NCBI GenBank assembly: GCA_023409675.1
Contig: JAEYRC010000060.1
Coordinates: 1-20,588 of the forward strand
Direction of reading: 5' to 3'
DNA: 20,588 bases
Origin: Bacteroidota bacterium
Lineage (GTDB): Bacteria > Bacteroidota > Bacteroidia > Chitinophagales > Chitinophagaceae
In this document: positions 1 through 7,475 of the stretch, in pieces
Layout: each line of letters opens with the position of its first letter
Numbering within the stretch: position 1 is the first letter of the stretch
Translations under genes and position numbers: made by a program
Notes under the pieces: generated by a model
What the model saw: the letters and a program-made list of their open reading frames with translations, nothing else
The model's database searches: none
Told to the model about the DNA's origin: nothing

Positions 1-86
1 GTTCAAAATCAATTGAATACCCCATGTGAAATTTGGTCAGGTTTTGTTTTTTAATATACTGTCAGGTAACATTTAAAATGATTTTT

Positions 87-449
87 ATGGAAAACAACAT
101 GGATCCCAATAAAAAGAAAAAAGTTGTCGATGAAGGATTTATCGACGAACGCAGTCCCGAACCGATGACCCGGGTGGAAAAGGATAATGCTGCTTCTGAA
201 TCCGAATCCACAACGGTCGTCAATGAGCAGGAGCAAAACCGGATCGTTAATCCCTCCGGTGAAGATTTTCGCGATGACCCGCTTAACCAGTTCGTTACTG
301 CCGGAGGTGGCGATGACGATGATGAAGATGAAGATGATGAGGAAATCATTGATCCTGATGAGGGAGCTGAAATTGAAACACCGCATCTGCCTGAGGGTGA
401 TGATGCCGACGATGTAAAGAAAAAAATTCCCACAATGGCTATGGCCTGA
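87..449 (+). CDS. Acidic low-complexity hypothetical protein
   Basis: Encodes about 120 residues with no recognisable catalytic domain, signal peptide or membrane segment. A basic Lys run near the N-terminus (residues 8-12, after MDPN) is followed by a hydrophilic region. A nearly pure Asp/Glu tract spans about residues 76-92, and the C-terminus ends in a short Lys cluster and KIPTMAMA. I prefer the ATG at 87; ATGs at 78 and 99 are also in frame, and a TTG at 33 would add an unlikely hydrophobic leader. The composition is that of an intrinsically disordered cytoplasmic protein, possibly binding cations or basic proteins, but no function can be assigned. It stands 72 bases upstream of the lipoprotein gene in the same direction. 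That it is a real gene is supported by its consistent charged composition and plausible leader only. Confidence 0.6.
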   Translation: MENNMDPNKKKKVVDEGFIDERSPEPMTRVEKDNAASESESTTVVNEQEQNRIVNPSGEDFRDDPLNQFVTAGGGDDDDEDEDDEEIIDPDEGAEIETPHLPEGDDADDVKKKIPTMAMA

Positions 450-521
450 GTTAATTCGTTATCCAGTACTAATTTCTATAATCCGGTTCCGTTGAACAAG
501 GGACCCTAAAAAAACAACTAT

Positions 522-1193
522 ATGAAAACACTAAGTGCAGCATTGTGCATATTGCTAAGTTCAGGAATCATCCTGGGGGGCTGTAAAAGTTTAAGTAAAT
601 CGCAGAAAGGTGTGATGATCGGCGCTGGTGCCGGAGGCGCGGTTGGTGCCGGCGTTGGAAAAGCGGCAGGTAATACCGCACTCGGCGCTATTATCGGCGC
701 AACCGTAGGTGGTGTGGCCGGTGGTATTATCGGCAAAAAAATGGACAAACAGGCAGAAGAGATCTCGGAAATTCCAGGAGCTGAAGTAAAGCGTGTTGGT
801 GAAGGTATTAATGTGACGTTTGAATCAGGAGTATTATTCGGATTCGATAAATCACAGGTATCTATAGCCGCTGAAAAGCAACTTACCGAACTGGCAGAGA
901 TCCTGAATAAATATCCCGACACCTACCTGCTGGTTGAAGGACATACAGATGCAGCGGGAACTGATGAATACAATATGGGCTTATCACAACGCCGTGCGGA
1001 AGCGGTAGCTAATGTTCTGAAGCAGAAGAACATTTCCGGCTCGCGGATCAAAACCAAATGGTATGGTGAAACTCAGCCTAAATATTCCAACGACACCGAA
1101 GAAGACAAGGCTAAAAACCGCCGGGTGGAGTTAGCGATATATGCGAATGAAAAGCTTATCGAAGAGGCTAAGAAAGAAGCTGGAGAAGAATAA
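522..1193 (+). CDS. OmpA-family glycine-zipper lipoprotein
   Basis: A 223-residue lipoprotein expected to tie the outer membrane to peptidoglycan. The signal peptide ends in the lipobox LGGC with Cys21 as the lipidated residue. Residues about 31-71 are a Gly/Ala-rich glycine-zipper segment (repeated GAGAGG, GAIIGATVGG and GIIGKKM patterns). Residues about 97-207 form an OmpA-like domain with the motif GHTDAAGTDEYN and the following LSQRRAEAV. Asp143 and Arg158 sit at the spacing of the family's diaminopimelate-binding pair. The C-terminal tail is Lys/Glu-rich. Proteins with this arrangement (YiaD-like) are common in Bacteroidota and are often linked to envelope stress. It is followed by a palindromic repeat and a hairpin terminator, so it probably ends its own transcript. 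Family call is firm; the physiological role is inferred. Confidence 0.93.
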   Translation: MKTLSAALCILLSSGIILGGCKSLSKSQKGVMIGAGAGGAVGAGVGKAAGNTALGAIIGATVGGVAGGIIGKKMDKQAEEISEIPGAEVKRVGEGINVTFESGVLFGFDKSQVSIAAEKQLTELAEILNKYPDTYLLVEGHTDAAGTDEYNMGLSQRRAEAVANVLKQKNISGSRIKTKWYGETQPKYSNDTEEDKAKNRRVELAIYANEKLIEEAKKEAGEE

Positions 1194-1228
1194 GTTTTTC
1201 CTGAGTCTGAATTTCCCGCAGTCTGAAG

Positions 1229-1325
1229 TTCCCGCAGATTATGCAGATTTGAGCAGATAACGCAGATGAAATACATTAAATATAAATCTGCGAAAATCTG
1301 CTTAAATCAGCGTAATCTGCGGGAA
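1229..1325. repeat. Long imperfect palindromic intergenic repeat (TCTGCG type)
   Basis: The left arm (1229-1267) begins TTCCCGCAGATTATGCAG. The right arm (1286-1325) is its near-perfect reverse complement and ends GCGTAATCTGCGGGAA. An 18-base AT-rich centre separates the arms. Each arm is itself built from repeated GCAGAT/ATCTGC units, and a partial third copy (TTCCCGCAGTCTGAAG) lies at 1213-1228. A single-arm copy recurs at 15921-15963. Transcribed, the element would fold into a hairpin of almost 40 base pairs. It lies between the lipoprotein stop and a terminator and encodes nothing. It resembles dispersed intergenic REP-like elements in Bacteroidota; that comparison is from memory. Confidence 0.8.
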
Positions 1326-1374
1326 ATAATAATTGACGGGAAATATTTTGACTTCCTTTTTGACTAAAGCATAA

Positions 1375-1403
1375 AAAAAGCTGTCCCAATGAGACAGCTT
1401 TTT
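1375..1403. terminator. Bidirectional intrinsic terminator
   Basis: An 11-bp stem (AAAAAGCTGTC / GACAGCTTTTT) with a 7-base loop. T-rich tracts follow on both strands, longer on the minus strand. It lies just downstream of the minus-strand DUF1328 gene and downstream of the plus-strand lipoprotein, so it can serve both. Confidence 0.85.
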
Positions 1404-1421
1404 ACTTTAAGTTAATTAATC

Positions 1422-1589
1422 TTACCGGGCTTTTCTGAAACCTCCCGCAATAAGCGAAATAAGAAATAGCACAATAAAAATATAAAAGAAAATTTTAGCA
1501 ATTTCTGCTGCTCCGGCGGCAACTCCACCGAATCCTAATACTGCCGCTATGATGGCAATAACCAGGAAGATGATCGTCCAGCGTAACAT
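1422..1589 (-). CDS. DUF1328 (YtjA-like) small membrane protein
   Basis: A 55-residue protein beginning MLRWTIIFLVIAIIAAVLGF and ending GGFRKAR. It has two hydrophobic segments (about residues 4-20 and 32-49) joined by the Gly/Ala-rich stretch GGVAAGAAEIAK. This is the signature of the UPF0391/DUF1328 family, which includes E. coli YtjA; members are 50-60 residues long and of unknown function, and are often reported in stress regulons. The start is the ATG whose complement is at 1587-1589. A terminator follows the stop. The gene lies 32 bases downstream of the 80-residue unknown protein on the same strand, so the two may be co-transcribed. Family assignment is confident; biological role is not known. 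Confidence 0.88.
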   Translation of the reverse strand: MLRWTIIFLVIAIIAAVLGFGGVAAGAAEIAKIFFYIFIVLFLISLIAGGFRKAR

Positions 1590-1621
1590 AATGTAAAATT
1601 TTAGGTGAAAAATCTGATCCT

Positions 1622-1864
1622 TTAAAGGGGAGCGTTTTCTTTATAGCGTATATATGGAAGTACAAACAGTACTGAATTGTTTTCGGGATCCCGCACAACC
1701 GTATATAAACTGCAGGAAGAATCTGTATTTGAAACCCGCCGCTTTGAAGATCCGGAAAGATCATGCAAATCAGCAATCTGGTCAACCTCTACATTGATTG
1801 AAGAAGGTTCAATGGGCACCACTTCCGGAAAGGAACTGTGACCCACAAGTATGGCATTTTTCAT
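1622..1864 (-). CDS. Hypothetical 80-residue protein
   Basis: Starts at the ATG at 1864 (MKNAILVGHSSFPEVVPIEP) rather than at an in-frame upstream codon that would add a Phe/His-rich leader. The protein is soluble and mixed in composition. The middle contains DLSGSSKRRVSNTDSS, a basic and Ser-rich patch, and the C-terminus (YTVVRDPENNSVLFVLPYIRYKENAPL) has alternating hydrophobic residues that suggest beta strands. No known domain was recognised. It is upstream of and co-directional with the DUF1328 gene (32-base gap) and shares the 213-base region 1865-2077 with the divergent SDR gene. Support for it being real is its position, plausible start and absence of a better frame. Function unknown. 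Confidence 0.5.
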   Translation of the reverse strand: MKNAILVGHSSFPEVVPIEPSSINVEVDQIADLHDLSGSSKRRVSNTDSSCSLYTVVRDPENNSVLFVLPYIRYKENAPL

Positions 1865-2020
1865 GGTATATATTTTCCTAAAATGGTGTAAAAAATATGC
1901 CATTGCCTACAACTACCCACTACATCGGTGAACACCGGATTTGTCCAAACTTTTTCCCAATAATTTACCCCGGTTGTATAGTCTAAGCCCTTCATTCCCA
2001 ACACCTCAGAGTAATTCTTA

Positions 2021-2052
2021 TTTGGGATTTAATATTGACCGGAATAATTTTT
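2021..2052 (+). promoter_or_regulatory. Possible Bacteroidota-type promoter for the SDR gene
   Basis: TTTG at 2021-2024, a 20-base spacer, then TAATTTTT at 2045-2052. This is one mismatch from the Bacteroidota -33 TTTG / -7 TAnnTTTG pattern and would place transcription start about 20 bases before the ATG. The area is AT-rich, so chance matches are likely. Confidence 0.3.
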
Positions 2053-2077
2053 TGAACATACCCCATAAATATCAACT

Positions 2078-2908
2078 ATGAAAAGAAAAAGTGAGTCTAA
2101 ACGCAATGTAGTCCCCGAAGAAATGCTTGAAGTTATTGCCCCGGATTATTCCGGTTCAGGAAAGCTAAAGAATAGTGTGGCGCTGATTACCGGCGGAGAC
2201 AGCGGTATTGGAAGGTCTGTAGCGGTACATTATGCCCGCGAGGGTGCAGATGTGGCCATCGTATACCTGAGCAGTGATGACGATGCGGCAGAAACTAAAG
2301 CCCTGGTAGAAGCGGAAGGCAGGTCATGCCTGTTGATCCGGGGTGATATTGCCCGGGAAACGTTTTGTCGCAATGCCGTCAATAAGGTCATCCGCAAATT
2401 TGGCAAGCTGAATATACTGGTCAATAATGCGGGTACGCATGAAGAAGATAAAGACTTTCTGAAGATCAGTACCGCTCAGTTCAAGCGAACATTTGAAGTC
2501 AATATGTTTTCCTTTTTCTACTTCACACATGAAGCGCTGAAGGTGATGAAAAAAAATTCGGTGATCATCAATACCGCTTCGGTTGTTGCTTACCGTGGCA
2601 GCGGTCATCTTATTGATTATTCCTCTACCAAAGGCGCAATAGTTTCTTTTACCCGCGCGCTGGCGAAAAACCTTGCAGAGAAAGGCATACGCGTAAATGC
2701 TGTAGCGCCGGGGCCGATCTGGACACCACTGGTGATTGAAACTTTTACGAAAGAGCACCTGAATACCTTCGGACAACAAACTCCTATGAAACGGGCGGGC
2801 AAACCTTCTGAAGTGGCGCCAGCATATGTGTTTCTGGCCTCACGCGATGGTTCCTATATCACGGGGCAGGTCATACATGTAAATGGCGGCGAGGTCGTTG
2901 GAGGCTAA
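2078..2908 (+). CDS. SDR-family oxidoreductase (YghA/GSP39 type)
   Basis: A 276-residue NAD(P)-dependent short-chain dehydrogenase/reductase. It has the cofactor-binding TGGDSGIG (38-45), an Asp at 90 after the fourth strand, NNAG (116-119), catalytic Ser168, and Tyr181/Lys185 in YSSTK. PGPIWTPL follows the active site, and the C-terminal segment YVFLASRDGSYITGQVIHVNGG is typical of the family. The roughly 30-residue N-terminal extension before the first beta strand, containing PDYSGSGKLKN, and the TGGDSGIG variant are features of the subgroup containing E. coli YghA and Bacillus general stress protein 39, which act on aldehydes or sugars with NADP(H). Substrate here is unknown. The gene ends 11 bases before the convergent histidine kinase stop, with no terminator between them. 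Confidence 0.92.
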   Translation: MKRKSESKRNVVPEEMLEVIAPDYSGSGKLKNSVALITGGDSGIGRSVAVHYAREGADVAIVYLSSDDDAAETKALVEAEGRSCLLIRGDIARETFCRNAVNKVIRKFGKLNILVNNAGTHEEDKDFLKISTAQFKRTFEVNMFSFFYFTHEALKVMKKNSVIINTASVVAYRGSGHLIDYSSTKGAIVSFTRALAKNLAEKGIRVNAVAPGPIWTPLVIETFTKEHLNTFGQQTPMKRAGKPSEVAPAYVFLASRDGSYITGQVIHVNGGEVVGG

Positions 2909-2919
2909 GCAAGCGATTC

Positions 2920-4275
2920 TTATTGCGGAAATCGAAGTATGAACGAAGACCCTTTGCCGGTAATACTCTGGGCATGGATATCGCCCTGATGATTGATCAT
3001 TACCCGCTTGGCCATAGCCAACCCAATCCCCCTGCCCTGATAGTCGGAATTGGGTCCATGCAGTCGCTGAAATATACCAAAGATTTTTCCGGAAAATTTA
3101 TGGTGAAATCCAATCCCGTTATCGGAAAAGGTTAACTGATGGTAAACCGAATAATTATCCCCTTCTACCCGATCGTAGCGGATCCTGATTCGCGTCAGTT
3201 CGCCCTTCTGTGAGAATTTCAGTGAATTATCGATCAGTGCCCGGAACAATACCCGCAACTGCGCGGGATATCCGGTGATCACCGGCAGGTCATCCATGGT
3301 CAGTTCGGCTTTTTCATCAAATCCGGGAAACTCCTTCCTAACATGGTCAATAAGCCTGTTCAGGTCTACATAGCCCAGTTTATCTTCCGACTGAATAAGG
3401 TCAGTAAATCCGACCATATCGCGGATCATCTCCTGCATATTCGCTGAAGCCGAATTCACTTTATCCACCATCTCCCTGACTTCCGGACTAAGGCTGTCTC
3501 CATGAGTAAACAACAGGCGGTCATTGAAGGTGCGTATTTTACGAAGCGGTTCCTGAAGATCATGGGAGGCCACATAGGAGAATTGTTCCAGCTCCGCATT
3601 GGAGCGGTTCAGTTCACGAAGCTTCAACTCCAGTTCTTCCTGATAACGCTTGCGCATCTTTACTTCCCGGTGCAGGTAATAAAAACTCAATAAGGTAACG
3701 AAACCCGCAAACCAGAGAACATACTGGAAATAGCTTGGCGTGATCTGCTCATACTGCGCCTTGATAACCCTGAACCGCTCCCCTTCCGCCCGGCGGGTTT
3801 CGGAAAGTTGGGCAGACTGTTCATGGAATTGATCAAACAATACTTTTGAATCCTGCAACGATCGGCCCAGGCCAAAGGTATCTTCACGATTGATGCGTCC
3901 GGTATTCCAGTCCATCATATTCAGGTTACGGATGATCGTTGTCCGCAATTCCCGCAGCTGATCTTTTTGTTCCCGGTTGTCTTCTGCGAGAATATTCAGC
4001 GCACCCAATAACAAGTCAATATTTTCACGCTGATGCTCAACCGGAGCCAGGAAGGCATCATCACGGGTAAGCATATATCCTTTTGAAGCTGATTCCATAT
4101 TCGCAACCTGTAGCCGGAGCTGATACAGATGATTAACAAAGAGGCTGTTTTCTTCTATAAATTTCGAATACTGTTTCAATGCATAGAAACGATTGAAAAA
4201 TAATACAGCAAGCGTAACCAGTATCGTCAGGGATACAATGGAAAAAAAATAGATATATTGAATTTTAAGTCGCAC
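2920..4275 (-). CDS. CHASE3-domain sensor histidine kinase
   Basis: A 451-residue inner-membrane kinase. Transmembrane helices lie at about residues 7-28 and 184-203. Between them is a periplasmic CHASE3-like helical domain with the characteristic GYMLTRDDAFLAP (67-79). A coiled-coil stretch (about 204-232) leads into the HisKA segment FSYVASHDLQEPLRKI, with His238 as the predicted phosphorylation site. The ATPase domain shows the N box (LIDNSLKF, Asn350), DNGIGF (385-390), IFGIFQRLHG (F box) and GRGIGLA (414-420), and ends GKGSSFILRFPQ. The start is GTG at 4275. No response regulator is fused to it. It is divergent from rpoN, so it may phosphorylate one of the nearby REC proteins, but that is inference. 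The ligand is unknown. Confidence 0.93.
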   Translation of the reverse strand: MRLKIQYIYFFSIVSLTILVTLAVLFFNRFYALKQYSKFIEENSLFVNHLYQLRLQVANMESASKGYMLTRDDAFLAPVEHQRENIDLLLGALNILAEDNREQKDQLRELRTTIIRNLNMMDWNTGRINREDTFGLGRSLQDSKVLFDQFHEQSAQLSETRRAEGERFRVIKAQYEQITPSYFQYVLWFAGFVTLLSFYYLHREVKMRKRYQEELELKLRELNRSNAELEQFSYVASHDLQEPLRKIRTFNDRLLFTHGDSLSPEVREMVDKVNSASANMQEMIRDMVGFTDLIQSEDKLGYVDLNRLIDHVRKEFPGFDEKAELTMDDLPVITGYPAQLRVLFRALIDNSLKFSQKGELTRIRIRYDRVEGDNYSVYHQLTFSDNGIGFHHKFSGKIFGIFQRLHGPNSDYQGRGIGLAMAKRVMINHQGDIHAQSITGKGSSFILRFPQ

Positions 4276-4466
4276 GTCAACAATTTGGGGAATCTTTTCT
4301 ACACCGGTTCTAAAAAATGTTTATCTTTAAAGAGTTGAACTGCTGTGTATAATCAGCAATTTTTCTATAAAGTTAGCACCAGAAAGGGATTTACTGAATT
4401 TTAATACATCAGTGTGAATTTTGGAGCAGGGCTTGCAAGTTATATAATCACTAAACTCACTTGTAT

Positions 4467-5891
4467 ATGCTACACCAAAACCTGTCGCAGAAGCAACAAC
4501 TCAAAATTCTTCCCCAGCAAATACAGCTTCTTAACTTATTTCACCTCAATACGATTGAACTGGAACAGCGTATTCAGCAGGAGCTGGAAGAAAATCCTTT
4601 ACTGGAAGAGACACCCGTTGACAGCGAACTAGACGCGGATAAGTACAACAAAGATGAAGTTCAGGATTTCAGTGACTGGGAAGAACATGCTTATGATGAT
4701 ATTCCGGATTATAAGATGGAGTATGAGAATTACTTTAACAACGAAAAAATTCCGGAAAGGCCTTTACCCGAATCAGCCGACTTCCGCAAAACCCTCAAAC
4801 AACAATTCAAGTTTTTATATACCGACCCAACAGAAATTCAGATTGCCAGTTATTTGATTGATTCGCTGAATGAAGGCGGATTGCTCGAACAAAGTCTGGA
4901 TGACATCGCTGATGATTATTCCTTCAAATCAAAATCCTGGATTGAGCCCGAAGAACTGGAAGCGGTATTGCACAAGATCCAGCAACTGGATCCTCCAGGC
5001 ATTGGCGCCAGAAGCATCCGTGAATGTTTGTTGCTTCAGCTCAACCGCATGAATACCAAAAGACCGGACGTTAAAATGGCCATCCGATTACTGGAAAATC
5101 ATTTTAGTGACCTGGGTAGTCGTAACATGGATAAGATCATGAAGCAGCTCGACATTGAGGAAGATGAACTGAAGATCATTCTGCAACTGATCGCCACACT
5201 GAAAATGAAGCCCATTACCGAATCAACGGAATCATTTCAGCCTAACCAGCAGATAATGCCCGATTTTATCATATCCACCGATGGCGATATGCTGGAGGTT
5301 TCGCTGTACCGTCAACGTTCAGCTACCCTGCACATCAATCAATCGTGGATGGAAAATATCAAACACACTGAAAACAGCACGCAGACCGACAAATCCACCA
5401 AACAATACCTGCGCAATAAACTTAATGCTGCCCAGTGGTTTGTTTCAGCGATCAAGCAGCGGGAAAGCACCATGCTGAAAGTGGTGAAAGCGATTGTGAA
5501 ACTGCAGTTTGATTATTTCCGGGAAGGAGATATCAAGTTGATAAAACCCATGATCCTTAAAAATGTTGCGGAGCTGGTAGGCGTGGATATTTCCACCGTA
5601 TCGCGGATCACCTGTAACAAATATGTAGCTACACCATTTGGAACCCTGCTGCTGAAAGACCTGTTTACCGAAGGCATCATTAACAAGCAGGGTGAGGTAA
5701 TCAGCAACCGGGTCATACAAACAGCCATTGAAGAAGTTATTGAAACAGAAGATAAACATAAACCGTTCACCGATCAGCAGCTTGTGTCAATCCTGTCGCA
5801 ACGCGGTTTCAGCATTGCGCGCCGTACAGTAGCCAAATACCGTGAACTGCTGCAGATTCCTGTAGCACAGATGCGGGCATTGTGGGCCTGA
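4467..5891 (+). CDS. rpoN: RNA polymerase sigma-54 factor
   Basis: A 474-residue sigma-54. Region I is the Gln/Leu-rich N-terminus MLHQNLSQKQQLKILPQQIQ, followed by the ELEENPLLEE motif (39-48). Acidic region II spans about residues 50-100. The core-binding domain follows (with DPPGIGARSIRECLLLQL), then the helix-turn-helix with VAELVGVDISTVSRITCNKY, and the RpoN box ARRTVAKYR at 451-459, which reads the -24 promoter element. I chose the ATG at 4467; a TTG at 4461 in frame would add only MY. Length is normal for the Bacteroidota. The gene heads a co-directional set with the NtrC-type activator (47-base gap) and the REC-PAS kinase, so the sigma factor, its activator and a kinase are genetically linked. 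Confidence 0.97.
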   Translation: MLHQNLSQKQQLKILPQQIQLLNLFHLNTIELEQRIQQELEENPLLEETPVDSELDADKYNKDEVQDFSDWEEHAYDDIPDYKMEYENYFNNEKIPERPLPESADFRKTLKQQFKFLYTDPTEIQIASYLIDSLNEGGLLEQSLDDIADDYSFKSKSWIEPEELEAVLHKIQQLDPPGIGARSIRECLLLQLNRMNTKRPDVKMAIRLLENHFSDLGSRNMDKIMKQLDIEEDELKIILQLIATLKMKPITESTESFQPNQQIMPDFIISTDGDMLEVSLYRQRSATLHINQSWMENIKHTENSTQTDKSTKQYLRNKLNAAQWFVSAIKQRESTMLKVVKAIVKLQFDYFREGDIKLIKPMILKNVAELVGVDISTVSRITCNKYVATPFGTLLLKDLFTEGIINKQGEVISNRVIQTAIEEVIETEDKHKPFTDQQLVSILSQRGFSIARRTVAKYRELLQIPVAQMRALWA

Positions 5892-5938
5892 TAACGGATG
5901 GCCTTGAAGAAATGAATTTTTGAAACACAAAACTACAT

Positions 5939-7435
5939 ATGCAAAAAATTCTGGTTATTGATGATGACAGGGATATGTGCCTGTTATTGAACCGATTCTT
6001 ATCGAAACACGGATTTGAAGTAATAGAAGCCAATACCTCAAAGAAAGCCACTGAATTACTGGATACGGATACCTTTGACCTGGTACTCTGCGATTTCCGG
6101 CTTGACGGCGCTGATGGTAAAACCATGCTGGTGAAGATCAAAGAACGGTTTCCACAGGTTCCGGTAATCATCATTACCGGTTACAGTGATATCAAGATCG
6201 CAGTAGAAGTAATGAAACTCGGGGCATATGATTATATCACCAAGCCACTTTTTCCCGATGAAATCATCCTTACCATCCGTAAGGCCCTGAGCCAGGAGAG
6301 AACCACATCTCCGGCACCGGCAAAAACCGAAGTGGCAAAGCCCTCTTCCGGTGATCAGAAAAAAGAAAAATCCTATGGCAGTTTTACTGCAAGCGGACAA
6401 TATATATTCGGCGACAGCCCGGCGTTCAAAACTATCCTGCAACAGATCGAACTGGTAGGTCCTACCAATTACAGTGTGATCATTTATGGAGAATCAGGAA
6501 GTGGTAAAGAAGCCATCGCTCAGGAAATTCACAAACGCAGCAAACGGAGTAACAAACCCTTTATAGCGATCGATTGTGGAGCGTTGTCGAAAGAACTTGC
6601 GGGAAGTGAATTATTCGGTCATGAAAAAGGCGCGTTTACCGGTGCCCTTAATCAAAAAATTGGCAGTTTTGAACTGGCCAATGGCGGCACCATCTTCCTG
6701 GATGAAATAGCCAACCTTTCCTACGATATCCAGGTTTCGCTGCTGCGTGTAGTGCAGGAAAGAAGCATGCGCCGGGTGGGTGGAACAAAAGACATTGAAC
6801 TGGATGTTCGTATCATCATTGCCAGTAATGAACCGCTCTGGGAAGCGTCGAAAAAAGGAAAAATCCGGGAAGACCTGTATCACCGGTTCAATGAATTCAG
6901 CATGACTATTCCGCCGCTTCGTGAACGTAAGGGCGATATCATGGTTTTTGCAAATCATTTTTTGAAACTGACCAATGAAGAGCTGAACAAAAATGTAAAA
7001 GGATTTTCTCCTGAGGTAGAAGAAATCTTTAAAAATTATATCTGGTACGGAAATCTTCGCGAGCTGAAAAATGTGGTAAAACGCTCCACGCTTCTAACAG
7101 ACGGAGATTACATTGAAGACCGTGCGCTGCCGTTCGAGATCTCCAACTTTAATAAACTTTCATTTGACAGCAACCCGGAGCCTCAGTATCATCAGCCTGC
7201 CGCGCCGGTTCCACAATACGTGCCCGCGCAGCCTGTGGTACAAACCGGTCCAAGTCGCACCGTTCTGGATGAAACCACGCTTAAAGCCGCAAGCATAGAT
7301 GCTGAATATGAAATGATCATTGAAGCGTTGAAACAGGCAAATTTCAACAAAAGCAAGGCAGCAAAACTGCTGAATATCGACCGGAAAACACTGTATAATA
7401 AAATGAAGCAATACCAGGAATTCAACAATCACTGA
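5939..7435 (+). CDS. NtrC-type sigma-54-dependent response regulator
   Basis: A 498-residue activator of sigma-54 polymerase. The receiver domain (about 1-118) has the acidic pocket Asp8-Asp10, phospho-acceptor Asp52, Thr80 and Lys102. The AAA+ domain (about 155-400) has Walker A GESGSGKE (184-191), the sigma-54-contacting loop GAFTGA (231-236), Walker B TIFLDE (251-256), the sensor segment IIIASNE and the arginine-rich PPLRERKGD. A Pro/Gln/Val-rich linker (about 411-437) precedes a Fis-type helix-turn-helix (about 463-491, FNKSKAAKLLNIDRKTLYNKM). All residues needed for phosphorylation, ATP hydrolysis and sigma-54 contact are present. It lies 47 bases after rpoN and 40 bases before a REC-PAS-kinase, its most likely partner. 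Target promoters are not evident in this window. Confidence 0.95.
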   Translation: MQKILVIDDDRDMCLLLNRFLSKHGFEVIEANTSKKATELLDTDTFDLVLCDFRLDGADGKTMLVKIKERFPQVPVIIITGYSDIKIAVEVMKLGAYDYITKPLFPDEIILTIRKALSQERTTSPAPAKTEVAKPSSGDQKKEKSYGSFTASGQYIFGDSPAFKTILQQIELVGPTNYSVIIYGESGSGKEAIAQEIHKRSKRSNKPFIAIDCGALSKELAGSELFGHEKGAFTGALNQKIGSFELANGGTIFLDEIANLSYDIQVSLLRVVQERSMRRVGGTKDIELDVRIIIASNEPLWEASKKGKIREDLYHRFNEFSMTIPPLRERKGDIMVFANHFLKLTNEELNKNVKGFSPEVEEIFKNYIWYGNLRELKNVVKRSTLLTDGDYIEDRALPFEISNFNKLSFDSNPEPQYHQPAAPVPQYVPAQPVVQTGPSRTVLDETTLKAASIDAEYEMIIEALKQANFNKSKAAKLLNIDRKTLYNKMKQYQEFNNH

Positions 7436-7475
7436 TCGCAAAAGTTATCCAGTTCCGACATAAACAAGCAAATAC

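Noticed and set aside
62..433. Long minus-strand reading frames opposite the acidic protein (Ser-rich and Ile/Phe-rich products)
   Set aside because: They are low-complexity shadows of the Asp/Glu codon runs; the plus-strand frame has a better start and neighbours.
1213..1325. Possible CRISPR-like array because of repeated GCAGAT units
   Set aside because: Units are adjacent, very short and form one inverted repeat; there are no regular unique spacers or cas genes.
2324..2779. 151-codon minus-strand frame inside the SDR gene
   Set aside because: The plus-strand frame has complete SDR catalytic motifs; the other has no recognisable feature.
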